The position numbers were made by a program, and so were the translations under genes. Source: Cytobacillus massiliigabonensis (GTDB taxonomy: Bacteria; Bacillota; Bacilli; Bacillales; Cytobacillaceae). Taken from it: DNA of 64,000 bases. Shown in pieces: positions 34,664 through 43,725 of the stretch (position 1 is the stretch's first letter; every line of letters starts with the position of its first letter). A model generated the notes under the pieces. It was not told the DNA's origin. It saw nothing but the letters and a program-made list of their open reading frames with translations, and searched no databases. The stretch covers positions 1-64,000 of the forward strand of contig NZ_LT904902.1 in assembly GCF_900199725.1 (NCBI RefSeq). Direction: 5' to 3'.

Positions 34664-35689
34664 TTATGTATTCGATTTTAATTGCAGCTTTCCTTCAATA
34701 TGCGTGGAAATTTCATCAAGTTTTTTTTCAAAACCCTCCAAATTAACCGCATCAGTCATATCAAACCAATTGACATTCATTTTATTTCGAAACCATGTTA
34801 ACTGCCTTTTTGCATAGCGTCTTGAATTTTGCTTTAGCTGTATGATTGCTTCTTCTAAAGTTAGATGTTCTTGAAAGTATTCATAAATTTCTTTATATCC
34901 AATTGCTTGAATCGATTGGCAGTCCTTTAATCCTTGCATGTATAAATTCTCTACTTCAGGGAGAAGTCCATCTCTTACCATTAAATCTACTCTTTTATTG
35001 ATACGATCATACAGTATGTCTCGTTGCATCGTTAATCCAATTATAGCAGTTTGATATATCAATTCAGGCTGCTGTTTCTCTTGATAATCGCTTACGGTTT
35101 TTCCAGTACAATGATACACTTCCAGCGCTCTAATTACTCTTCGAACGTTATTTGGATGGATTTTTTTGGCGCTTTCAGGGTCTACTTCCATCAATTCTTG
35201 ATGAAGCTTCTCATTTCCTTCAGCTTCTGCTCTTTTTTCCAGTATGACACGAAAACGTTCATCTGATGGAGCATCAGAAAATTGATAATCATAAATAACT
35301 GACTGGATATATAATCCGGTTCCGCCAACAATCATTGGAAGCTTTCCCCTTTGAGAAATCTCCGCAATTTTCAATCGGACAAGTTCTTGAAACTCAGCAA
35401 CTGAAAAAGGCTCCTCAGGTTTTTTAATATCAATTAAATGATGAGGGATTCCTTCCATTTCACTTGGCTTAATTTTTGCTGTACCGATATCCATCCCTTT
35501 ATAAATTTGCATCGAATCGCCGCTTATTATTTCTCCATTAAATCTTTTTGCTAATTCAATACTTAGTTTTGTCTTCCCCACTGCTGTTGGACCAATTAGC
35601 ACAACAACCTTTTCTCTCTTGTCCAATCCACTCTCACTGCCTTTGCTGCCTACTATATTATCTGGTTCCTTCTTGTTTAACAAGGACAT
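34664..35689 (-). CDS. miaA: MiaA, tRNA dimethylallyltransferase
   Basis: This adds the isopentenyl group to A37 of tRNAs reading UNN codons; miaB in this window completes the modification. P-loop [40 protein letters not shown] and the catalytic/tRNA region [15 protein letters not shown] are seen. The ATG given has AAGGGC close upstream; a TTG two codons later or another near 35626 would give an N-terminus more like that of B. subtilis MiaA, so the start is unsure. Confidence 0.93.
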   Translation of the reverse strand: MSLLNKKEPDNIVGSKGSESGLDKREKVVVLIGPTAVGKTKLSIELAKRFNGEIISGDSMQIYKGMDIGTAKIKPSEMEGIPHHLIDIKKPEEPFSVAEFQELVRLKIAEISQRGKLPMIVGGTGLYIQSVIYDYQFSDAPSDERFRVILEKRAEAEGNEKLHQELMEVDPESAKKIHPNNVRRVIRALEVYHCTGKTVSDYQEKQQPELIYQTAIIGLTMQRDILYDRINKRVDLMVRDGLLPEVENLYMQGLKDCQSIQAIGYKEIYEYFQEHLTLEEAIIQLKQNSRRYAKRQLTWFRNKMNVNWFDMTDAVNLEGFEKKLDEISTHIEGKLQLKSNT

Positions 35690-35979
35690 TTGCCCTTATC
35701 GTATCATATTGATTGAATACTTTCCTGTTATTTATCTTATCAAAAGCATTTTCGTTTTCCACATCTAAACATTATTAACAGAAAATGTTCCTCCTATTCA
35801 TTTTTCATTGGATATAATCTGCCATATTTTTTTCATTTATTAAATATATAGGTTAAAGATTCGTCATTCATTACATTTGATTTACGTTACGATAACAAAA
35901 CAATTTATACCCCCAAATTCGTGTTAACGTATTAGAAGATTATATGGAACATGAAAGAAAAGAAAATGGGTGGGAAACA

Positions 35980-36987
35980 ATGATTACAACTTATGAACTT
36001 GGAATTGATCTAGGAACTGCAAATATTCTCGTATATTGTAAAAATAAAGGAATTACGTTTAACGAGCCTTCTGTTGTAGCAATTGATACAGTAACACAAA
36101 AGGTGTTAGCCGTCGGAAAAGAAGCAAAAGAAATGATTGGAAAAACACCGGGAAAGATTATCGCAATTCGTCCATTAAAAGACGGCGTGATTGCAGATTA
36201 TCAAACAACCACAGATATGCTTAGATATGTAATAGGAAAAGCAACGAAAAAAGCAGGATTTTCGATTAGAAAGCCTAATGTAATTATATGCACGCCTTCT
36301 GGTTCTACGAGTGTAGAAAGAAGAGCCATACAGGACGCTGCAAAAAATGCCGGAGCAAAGCAAGTCCATTTAATTGAAGAGCCTGTTGCTGCAGCAATTG
36401 GCGCAGATTTGCCAGTTGATGAACCCATAGCAAATGTTGTTGTTGATATTGGCGGGGGCTCTACAGAAGTTGCTATCATTTCATATGGCGGCGTTGTGGC
36501 GTGCCATTCCATTCGTATTGGCGGGGATAAGCTAGACGATGATATTATTCAATACGTTCGAAGAGATTTCAATGTCCTAATAGGAGAAAGAACGGCAGAG
36601 CAAGTGAAAATGGAGATTGGCTATGCCCTCATTGATCATGAGGAACTTACTATGGATATTCGCGGACGCGATCTAGTAACTGGTTTGCCAAAAACAATTA
36701 CATTGTCTTCTTACAAGATTCGCGAGGCCATAAAAGAATCCTTGCTTCACATTCTTGAAGCAATCCGAGCAACATTAGAGGATAGCCCAGCAGAATTAAG
36801 CGGCGATATCGTTGATCGTGGCGTCATTTTATCTGGCGGCGGCGCACTTATTAATGGACTGCAGGAATGGATTGCAAATGAAATCTTTGTGCCTGTCCAC
36901 CTAGCACCAAGTCCGCTTGAATCTGTAGCAATTGGGACAGGAAAAGCATTAAAGTATATGGGGAAATTGCAAACAGCTGCTAAGTAA
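35980..36987 (+). CDS. mreBH: MreB-family actin-like protein (MreBH/Mbl type)
   Basis: The start ATG ([20 protein letters not shown]) lies behind GGGTGGGAAACA and gives 335 residues, the length of MreBH. The phosphate 1 loop [28 protein letters not shown], phosphate 2 [14 protein letters not shown] and adenosine motif [15 protein letters not shown] are intact. MreB-type filaments guide cell wall synthesis along the sidewall. It is alone here, so paralogue identity is by length and sequence style. Confidence 0.85.
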   Translation: MITTYELGIDLGTANILVYCKNKGITFNEPSVVAIDTVTQKVLAVGKEAKEMIGKTPGKIIAIRPLKDGVIADYQTTTDMLRYVIGKATKKAGFSIRKPNVIICTPSGSTSVERRAIQDAAKNAGAKQVHLIEEPVAAAIGADLPVDEPIANVVVDIGGGSTEVAIISYGGVVACHSIRIGGDKLDDDIIQYVRRDFNVLIGERTAEQVKMEIGYALIDHEELTMDIRGRDLVTGLPKTITLSSYKIREAIKESLLHILEAIRATLEDSPAELSGDIVDRGVILSGGGALINGLQEWIANEIFVPVHLAPSPLESVAIGTGKALKYMGKLQTAAK

Positions 36988-36999
36988 ATGTAAAAAATG

Positions 37000-37038
37000 G
37001 AGTGCTCTCTGTAAATGTATGGGGGTACTCTGTTTTTT
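37000..37038 (+). terminator. Terminator of the mreB-family gene
   Basis: GAGTGCTCTC pairs, with several G-U pairs, with GGGGGTACTC, followed by TGTTTTTTAA. Confidence 0.6.
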
Positions 37039-37154
37039 AATAGTTTTTAGTTAACATAATAAAATTATAGTCAATTGTTTTTCGAATGAGAAAACATTAT
37101 ATTTTGTTTAACCTATTACTCCCCTTCTTCTGAGGATTTGTAGCCTTGGGTGAG

Positions 37155-37677
37155 TCATCACGACCAGTTTCGAATGCTCCAGTGAATTTTGGTAGCTATG
37201 AACGATTCATGAGGACTGGTTTCTGTTGCTCCTGTAATTTTTGGTAGCCATAGGCTGTTCATGACGACCGATTTCTTTTGCTCCTGTAATTTTTGGTAGT
37301 CATATGCGGGGCATGACGACCGATTTCTTTTGCACCAGTCAATTTTGGTAGCCATGAACGGGGCATGACGACTGATTTCTGTTGTTCCAGTGAATTTTGG
37401 TAGCCATGAGCGGGGCATGGCGACCGATTTATTTTGTTCCAGTGAATTTTGGTAGCCATGAACGGTTCATGAAGACCGATTTATTTTGCTCCTGTAATTT
37501 TTGGTAGCCATAGGCGGCTTATGACGACCGATTTATTTTGCTCCTGTAATTTTTGGTAGCCATAAGCAGGTCATAACGACCGATTTCTTTTGCTCCTGTA
37601 ATTTTGGTAGCCATAGGCGGCTTATGACGACCGATTTATTTTTGCTCCTGTAATTTTTGGAAGCCATAAGCGGTGCA
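37155..37677. repeat. Tandem array of about ten 52-bp units
   Basis: Consecutive copies of GACGACCGATTT begin near 37160, 37211, 37264, 37316, 37367, 37419, 37471, 37523, 37575 and 37626, a period of 51-52 bp. Each unit carries TTTTGGTAGCCAT, a variable GCGG..CATGAC part, GACCGATTT and TTTGCTCCTGTAAT or TTTGTTCCAGTGAA. Two sub-types of the last part alternate in blocks, which suggests duplication of pairs or groups. The period is not a multiple of three, so it is not a coding repeat, and the apparent reading frames in it are by-products. There are no spacers, so it is not CRISPR. Confidence 0.9.
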
Positions 37678-37782
37678 TAACATAGTTAATAATGGGGTTT
37701 CATGAGGAGAACATGATATTCGTTCCTTTTGGGAATCATAATTTATAGATACCACTCATTACGAACGAAAGGGGAAAATACT

Positions 37783-38082
37783 ATGGATAAAAGATTAGCT
37801 GAAATTCAACAAAGATTAACAAACGACCAAAAAGATTTAGCAATTTTCGTAAAACATATATTTGATGAATATGACAAGAAAGCTGATGAACATCGGCGTT
37901 TAATTGCTTCGAATGCATTAGCAGGAATAAAAACATCTGGAGTTGAAGAAAAAGTATTTTACGATACGATACAAGAAACGAAACGATGGATGCTCGATGT
38001 CTTGGAGAGAACAGCTCAAGATTTAGAACACACTGGGGATAAAAATTGGCATAAAAATTTCCCTGATGGTGTGCACAGCTAG
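37783..38082 (+). CDS. Hypothetical helical protein, 99 aa
   Basis: The ATG follows GAAAGGGGAAAATACT. The 99 residues are almost all helical and charged (MDKRLAEIQQRLTNDQKDLA, then KHIFDEYDKKADEHRRLIAS and a further helix), ending in a short polar tail. There is no membrane segment. It is directly downstream of the 52-bp repeat array. No family recognised. Confidence 0.65.
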   Translation: MDKRLAEIQQRLTNDQKDLAIFVKHIFDEYDKKADEHRRLIASNALAGIKTSGVEEKVFYDTIQETKRWMLDVLERTAQDLEHTGDKNWHKNFPDGVHS

Positions 38083-38138
38083 TTGTATCTTGTTCAAGAA
38101 CCGAAGCATGGATGGATAACCTAAATATCTTTTGTTTC

Positions 38139-38714
38139 CTAATCCGCAGAAGGTTTGTTTTTTTGCAGTTTTAGAAATATAATCGTTATTACTTTAGCGC
38201 ATACCGAAATAGTTATATAAAATGCGAAACGATGAAAATAATTGATACCATCATATATTTTGAATAAATCCATTTTTAGAAACAATGTTTCAACTATGAA
38301 TGCGAATATAACTGAGGTTATTATGGCATAAAGATAATAATTTTTCTTTTTATTTATTGTCCACTGATAAACTAACATAAATGATACTGGCACAAGACTC
38401 GAATCTAAAGAAAAGCTAGGAAACGCTGGTATCAATTGATATGGATACCCCCACAAACCAAGATTCAGTCCAACTAAACTTATGTAAAAAGATAAAACAT
38501 GGACACTATAACCGAAGAAACAAATATGGAAAATTTTACTTTTATCTATTTTGATTAGTAAAATTATTAATGGAAGTACTAGCAGCGCAGCCATCAACCA
38601 GAATTCAAAACTGAAAAAAATTTTATGCTCAATCCAAGTTTGAATTAATGTTTCTGTAGCTTCTTTTCTCATTCTAATTGCCTTTTCAATAAGATCCATA
38701 TGGGAATTATACAT
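38139..38714 (-). CDS. CBO0543-like integral membrane protein, 191 aa
   Basis: Five to six hydrophobic helices (for example FEFWLMAALLVLPLIILLIK, SVHVLSFYISLVGLNLGLWG) and the motif GLWGYPYQLIPAFPSF are features of the CBO0543 family of Bacilli and Clostridia membrane proteins. Function unknown. Members often occur several to a genome near sporulation genes. Converges with the 99-aa gene. Confidence 0.7.
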   Translation of the reverse strand: MYNSHMDLIEKAIRMRKEATETLIQTWIEHKIFFSFEFWLMAALLVLPLIILLIKIDKSKIFHICFFGYSVHVLSFYISLVGLNLGLWGYPYQLIPAFPSFSLDSSLVPVSFMLVYQWTINKKKNYYLYAIITSVIFAFIVETLFLKMDLFKIYDGINYFHRFAFYITISVCAKVITIIFLKLQKNKPSAD

Positions 38715-39724
38715 GTAATCATTCCTCTGACTAATTGTAAATTAGAGATATTTATTCATTTCCCTTACTATAAATTGTTTCCAAAAGGGATTGAAATATT
38801 CTAAAGTCTGATTCGAAAGGATACCCTTATACATGAGACATGCCCCAAAAAAATATTTTTTTATTGACGCCTGAAATGGCAAACATAAATGCAGTCATAA
38901 CCTTTTGCCCTGCAGAACTCAATTATTTTTTACACCTTTTTCTCAAGAGAATTGTTCTAACTGTTTTTTGTCCTCACCTTCCTCCGGAGTCAATAATTCA
39001 TTCTTGGCATTTTTTAAAATAAGACATTCACCCATTCATTCTTTTCAAAAATGACTTGAAGGAGTGATAACGATAACTTCTGGAACACCCTGTGGTATTT
39101 TGCAAGGAAACTTTCTGTAATCGAATATTTATATCAATCTTAATTCACTTTTAAAAAATGCAACTTTCATACAATTCTAGATATTAGTGGATTTCCCTAT
39201 TCTCCAAACCAACAGCCTCTTTATTCACTATTGTTTCCCTCTATAAAAGAGGTTTTTTCTCGTGCTTGATTTTTTATGTACTACTATATTAAATATCCCT
39301 AGGAAACTATTTGAATATATGATTTTATTGTATTTAATAGATAGGGATTCTCACTTATCAGATCCTTATAGCAATCGTTACATTAGCTCCAAATTCTTTT
39401 GTAGTTTTCCCATCCTCATATCAATCCTGACTTCCCTTCACACTGTTTTTTGATCTATGTTCCAATTCAGATGAACAGGTCCCTTCACAATTCTAGCCAT
39501 AGCACTTTTATAACAAGTGTAAATCTCTGCGAAAAATGACCTAATCAACTTCAACTATGCAGGAGGAAAAACAGTTGCAGAAAATCCGAAGTATCTAGCT
39601 ACAATATTGTTACACCTACTGGATTAAAAATTTCAGTAACTAAAATCTGATAGGTACCCATCCAGAAAAATTTTAAAAGAAATTAAAGACCGTATGCATT
39701 ACTCATTCCTTCTCCTCCTAACCT
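38715..39724. other. Gene-poor stretch, 1.0 kb
   Basis: Only short open frames without ribosome binding sites are present. A fragment at 39055-39120 looks like part of a DUF2642-type gene. Otherwise the DNA is AT-rich with many stops in all frames and reads as decayed or regulatory sequence. Confidence 0.5.
39055..39120 (+). pseudogene. Remnant of a DUF2642-like spore protein gene
   Basis: A short frame, open between stops at 39052 and 39118, reads LEGVITITSGTPCGILQGNF. This pattern resembles the LSm-like core of DUF2642 spore coat proteins (V-T-V-V-T-x-x-G-T-x-x-G-x-L). Nothing else of such a gene is left on either side. The same family may be represented by the intact gene at 40567, so a duplication and loss is plausible. 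Confidence 0.3.
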
Positions 39725-40118
39725 TTACTCTTTTGATTCTTCTGGCAGGGAATTAATTTTTCTTTCTACCCGATAACCCCATCCTTCATAAGAAGATTTC
39801 ATGACATCAACAAATGGATCTTCAGCCTCTTTAAAATTCTCAAATGCTGTCATTGTGCGCTCTAACCTATGTCGGACTACCATGGTGAGGAAGCAAGTTG
39901 GCATATTTCCAAACAATTCGACTATGTTAAATCTCGCGCAGTTCAAGCAAATATTTTCAGTCGCGGGAATGAAGTCAAAAATTGTTAGCTGCTGTATGAC
40001 CAGACTCCTAATCTTGTAAACTTAATACTTCTTTTTCCAATATACTTCCTTATTATTAAAATTATGGTATAATTTTCTAGAGCTACAATTAGAAACATAA
40101 GGAAGTGAGGTAAAATCT

Positions 40119-40223
40119 ATGCCTGAAATTAAATGGGGATCCCCATTGAGTTTAGCTTGTTTAGGTGTATTCTTAGGTGGACTAGGAATCTTTTTTAAGG
40201 CTATATGGAGTACTTTTTTGTAA
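40119..40223 (+). CDS. Single-helix membrane peptide, 34 aa
   Basis: The ATG is 8 nt behind GGAAGTGAGG. The 34 residues are MPEIKWGSPLSLACLGVFLG plus GLGIFFKAIWSTFL, a hydrophobic helix with a short polar N-terminus. A strong terminator starts at its stop codon, so this is a single-gene unit. Such peptides include type I toxins, sporulation membrane peptides and small regulators; the sequence does not say which. Confidence 0.6.
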   Translation: MPEIKWGSPLSLACLGVFLGGLGIFFKAIWSTFL

Positions 40224-40247
40224 ACAGACTAATGTAGTCTGTTTTTT
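40223..40247 (+). terminator. Terminator of the 34-aa peptide gene
   Basis: AACAGACTA pairs with TAGTCTGTT around ATG, followed by TTTT. The stem overlaps the stop codon. Confidence 0.85.
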
Positions 40248-40566
40248 CATTAATAATTTGAAAAAATAATAATTCCTGCGTTTCCCAAATTATCCATGTA
40301 CAATTTAATGAAAATAGTTGTAATAAGATGTCTATTTTTTATTTGTATTGATCCAACATTTATTGGAATTATTCTTATCGTTACTAAGAACAAGTTGCTT
40401 AAACCCATATTTACTTTCATTAGTGTATTTCTAATAATTAGCTTTCTATATTGGGGCACGATTATATTTAGCAATCTTATTTAGGCAACATAATAATTCT
40501 AAGAATCAGACCTTACAAGCACCCGATCCCTTCAAAATCATAAGATACTTTGAAGGAGTGATCACT

Positions 40567-40791
40567 ATGCCATGGCAACATAAAATAAATTATTTAATTG
40601 GTCAACCAGTAGGAATCTCATTTACTAATGGTCAAGGAACATCTGGAGTACTTTGTGGTACTTCTCAGAGAAAATTACTAGTTATTGAATATCTATACCA
40701 GTCACAATTTGCATTAAAACAATATGACTTTTCTATGATTCAAGATGTTAATGGATTCCCACCTTGTCATAACCAACAGCCATTGTATTAA
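40567..40791 (+). CDS. Small LSm/DUF2642-like protein, 74 aa
   Basis: The ATG, 8 nt after GAAGGAG, gives 74 residues: MPWQHKINYLIGQPVGISFT, then NGQGTSGVLCGTSQRKLLVI and a final VNGFPPC part. The strand pattern, with LIGQPVGISF, TSGVLCGT and a late SMIQDV, resembles the LSm-like DUF2642 family of spore coat proteins. It has its own terminator. Assignment is by pattern only. Confidence 0.55.
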   Translation: MPWQHKINYLIGQPVGISFTNGQGTSGVLCGTSQRKLLVIEYLYQSQFALKQYDFSMIQDVNGFPPCHNQQPLY

Positions 40792-40794
40792 CTG

Positions 40795-40822
40795 CCCCTC
40801 TCAATAATTGAGGGTCTTTTTT
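40795..40822 (+). terminator. Terminator of the 74-aa gene
   Basis: CCCTCTCAA pairs with TTGAGGG with one bulged base, followed by TCTTTTTT. Confidence 0.75.
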
Positions 40823-40963
40823 ATGAGACTTAATAATTCTTGTGATTATTAAAACCTCTTCCTCCATATAAGATGGAAAAATAAAACTTAAATCATATGG
40901 AAAAATATTCATATTAATATAAAATCTAATATAGAGACCTAAATGAAGGAGTGAGCTTTTAAC

Positions 40964-41164
40964 GTGTTTATTAAAGCAATTATAATTACTTTGCTTTTTG
41001 GATTTCTATCCTACAAATTGCTACACAGAGCAAATAGCAATGTGAAAAAGTCACTTACAAATAATTTTACTGATACACCTATTTTTAAAATTATCCTCAG
41101 GTTATTTGGCTGGTCGTTTATATTTTTTATAATTATTACATGGTTTCTTGTGATATTTGAGTGA
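40964..41164 (+). CDS. Small membrane protein, 66 aa
   Basis: The reading frame opens at a GTG about 13 nt after GAAGGAG, a rather long spacing, so the start is unsure. Two hydrophobic segments (KAIIITLLFGFLSYKLLHRA and FGWSFIFFIIITWFLVIFE) flank a polar loop. The unit ends in a palindromic terminator. Unrecognised. Confidence 0.5.
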   Translation: MFIKAIIITLLFGFLSYKLLHRANSNVKKSLTNNFTDTPIFKIILRLFGWSFIFFIIITWFLVIFE

Positions 41165-41171
41165 AAGAATT

Positions 41172-41195
41172 AACGTTCAAATTTGAACGTTTTTA
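41172..41195 (+). terminator. Palindromic terminator of the 66-aa gene
   Basis: AACGTTCAAATTTGAACGTT is a perfect 20-bp palindrome followed by TTTA. Confidence 0.75.
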
Positions 41196-41767
41196 TAATA
41201 AAATCAAAACTTTATCTTACGCACGTTCATCCCTCCTCTTTTTGTGCATTAAGGTACTCACAATACGTCTGGCATTTTTCTTATGAAATAAAGACAGACT
41301 CATATCTTCTTAAGTTGCTAGCATTACTTTTATCTACACATCAATTAAAGGTTTCAATTTAAGAGAAGACTATCTATTGTAGTCATCCGATTTATTTTCA
41401 TATTGGGAGTACCTACGAATTTTCTATCATTTCTGTCTTTCCATAGATTATTTTTGTTGTTTATTAATTTTGGAGAAGTACAGCTATGAAAAGACCACAC
41501 CTTTCACAAACTATTCTTATATGATATTAAGCTTACAAAACTAGAATAATTCGGTTTCAAATTTAGGACATCCACATGCAACTATTATTATGTCAGAGAT
41601 TGAGGAAAGTTCTAAATTCGTTTCTGAAAAAATAAGGCTTTCAAATGTTTCAATAACATCAGATAAATAAAGTCATGTTACCCCTAATATATAGGATTCA
41701 TCTGCAGGTATTTTTTCAAAAGCATTAAGGAAAGACTACTAAAATGCAATAATAGTGGTCAATGTAT
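41196..41767. other. Intergenic region, 570 bp, nothing recognised
   Basis: No ORF with a ribosome binding site, no hairpin of note and no repeat was found between the 66-aa gene and the mutL terminator. Confidence 0.4.
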
Positions 41768-41768
41768 A

Positions 41769-41810
41769 AAAAAATAAAGGAAAACCTTAATGTATCAAAG
41801 GTTCTCCTTT
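41769..41810 (-). terminator. Terminator of mutL
   Basis: Minus-strand AAAGGAGAACCTT and AAGGTTTTCCTTT pair (one mismatch) and are followed by ATTTTTTT. Confidence 0.85.
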
Positions 41811-41818
41811 GCTATAAA

Positions 41819-43699
41819 TTACATCACCCGTTTAAACATCTTCTCCATCTCATAAATCGAATATTGAATGATGATGGGCCGTCCATGCGGGCAAGTAAAT
41901 GGATCTGTTGTCTGTCTAAGCTCATCAAGTAAGGCTTGGATTTCATCGTTTCTTAAATGATGATTCGCTTTAATAGAAGCTTTACAGCTCATCATAATGG
42001 CTGCTTCTTCCCTTAGCTTTTTGATATCCACTCTTTTCATGGATAGGAGCTGTTCAATCATATCCTCGATGATTTCTTTCTCCTCACCTTTTGGAAGCCA
42101 CTGCGGATGAGAGCGAATGATAAAGCTATTGTGTCCAAATGGCTCAAGGAATACACCTACTTTTTCCAGTTCCTCTTTATACTCATCAATTTTGATATAG
42201 TCATCGGTTGAGTATTCAAAAGTTAGCGGAATCAGCATTTCTTGAAGCTCACTTTCAACTTGACCTACCTTTTCTTTAAAATACTCGTATTTGATTCGTT
42301 CCTGTGCCGCATGCTGATCGATAATATACAGTCCCTTCTCATTCTGAGCAAAAATATAAGTACCATGCATTTGCCCAATTGGATATAGAGGCGGGACTCT
42401 TGACGTTTGGTGCTGTTTGAATGGATCAAAATTGGATTCAGTATTTCTATTACTCTCTATATATTGTTCTTCCATATCTGGAACATACGAATGAGCAGCA
42501 AAACTCGTTTCTTCCTTCGTTTCATTCGGAGTAAAGGAGAACACATCTTTCTTAGGCTCATTTTCTATTATATTTTCACGAATATAGGGTGGTTTAAACT
42601 CTTCAACATTTGTTTCTCGTATGGGATTATAGGCTGAAACATGATCCAGTTCTAAAAATGTTTGTTCCTCTCTTGGCTTAACCGCCTTAGGTTCTGTAAA
42701 ACCTGTTGGGATTAATTCTTGTGACTTAAATGCATTCTTAATTGCACCTGTGACAAGTTCATTTAGTTCCTGTTCTTTACTTAGACGCACTTCCATTTTT
42801 GATGGATGAACATTCACATCTACCAAAAGCGGGTCCATCTCAATATTCAAAAGGACAATCGGGTAGCGCCCGATTGGCAGCAATGTGTGATATCCCTCTT
42901 GGATCGCCTTAGCAAGCGGATAATTCTTGATAAAGCGCCCATTGATCATTGTTGAAATATAATTCCGTGATGCTCTAGTAATTTCAGGCAATGCAGCATA
43001 CCCGCTAATTCGAAAATCAAGAGAAACAGCTTCTATCGGAACCATTTTTTTTACGATATTCATGCCATATATAGCTGCTAATACTTGCCGGACATCGCCA
43101 TTCCCATTCGTATGGAGAAGTTTCCGCTCATTATGAATGAGGCGAAAGGAAACTTCCGGATGGGCAAGTGCCAACCGGTTAACCACATCGGTAATATTTC
43201 CTAGTTCCGTGTGAATGGTTTTCATATACTTAAGCCGTGCCGGTGTATTGAAGAACAGATCGGACACCGTTAAATCTGTTCCTTTTCGCCCTGGAGCTTT
43301 TTCAACGCCTTCCACTTTTCCACCCTCAACTTGAACACGCGTACCAATTTCTCCTGTCGATGTTTTCATATCAACTCTTGAAACAGAAGCAATACTTGGC
43401 AATGCTTCCCCACGGAATCCTAATGTTCGAATTCGAAAAAGATCCGTTTCATCTTTAATTTTACTTGTTGCATGGCGTTGAAATGCAGTCAGTACATCAT
43501 CTTCCTCAATACCATCTCCATTATCAATGATGCGAATTTTTGCCAATCCCGCTTCTTCCGTCTCAATTTCTATGATTGTACTCCCAGCATCAATTGAATT
43601 TTCAACTAGTTCCTTTACGACAGAGGCTGGCCTCTCAACTACTTCCCCAGCCGCGATTTTATTTGAGAGTGCGTCATCTAGCTGAATAATTTTGGACAT
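41819..43699 (-). CDS. mutL: MutL, DNA mismatch repair endonuclease
   Basis: The 626-residue protein has the GHKL ATPase ([50 protein letters not shown]) and a C-terminal dimerisation/endonuclease domain with [23 protein letters not shown] and the terminal CPHGRP motif. These metal-binding motifs show that this MutL nicks DNA by itself, as in Bacillus, which lacks MutH. It follows mutS directly. Confidence 0.95.
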   Translation of the reverse strand: MSKIIQLDDALSNKIAAGEVVERPASVVKELVENSIDAGSTIIEIETEEAGLAKIRIIDNGDGIEEDDVLTAFQRHATSKIKDETDLFRIRTLGFRGEALPSIASVSRVDMKTSTGEIGTRVQVEGGKVEGVEKAPGRKGTDLTVSDLFFNTPARLKYMKTIHTELGNITDVVNRLALAHPEVSFRLIHNERKLLHTNGNGDVRQVLAAIYGMNIVKKMVPIEAVSLDFRISGYAALPEITRASRNYISTMINGRFIKNYPLAKAIQEGYHTLLPIGRYPIVLLNIEMDPLLVDVNVHPSKMEVRLSKEQELNELVTGAIKNAFKSQELIPTGFTEPKAVKPREEQTFLELDHVSAYNPIRETNVEEFKPPYIRENIIENEPKKDVFSFTPNETKEETSFAAHSYVPDMEEQYIESNRNTESNFDPFKQHQTSRVPPLYPIGQMHGTYIFAQNEKGLYIIDQHAAQERIKYEYFKEKVGQVESELQEMLIPLTFEYSTDDYIKIDEYKEELEKVGVFLEPFGHNSFIIRSHPQWLPKGEEKEIIEDMIEQLLSMKRVDIKKLREEAAIMMSCKASIKANHHLRNDEIQALLDELRQTTDPFTCPHGRPIIIQYSIYEMEKMFKRVM

Positions 43700-43725
43700 T
43701 GCCTACACCTCCATGTTCTAGCCGA

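Noticed and set aside
37158-37459. Minus-strand frames inside the 52-bp array (repeated ATK-type peptides)
   Set aside because: The period of 51-52 bp shifts frame at every unit, so the open frames are a by-product of the repeat.
37155-37677. CRISPR array
   Set aside because: The units are contiguous and nearly identical throughout; there are no unique spacers and no cas genes in the window.
39725-39946. A 73-codon minus-strand frame in the gene-poor interval
   Set aside because: No ribosome binding site and no recognisable domain; it could be a gene remnant but cannot be supported.
40296-40484. A 62-codon hydrophobic plus-strand frame
   Set aside because: No ribosome binding site before either methionine; hydrophobic codons are expected in such AT-rich DNA.
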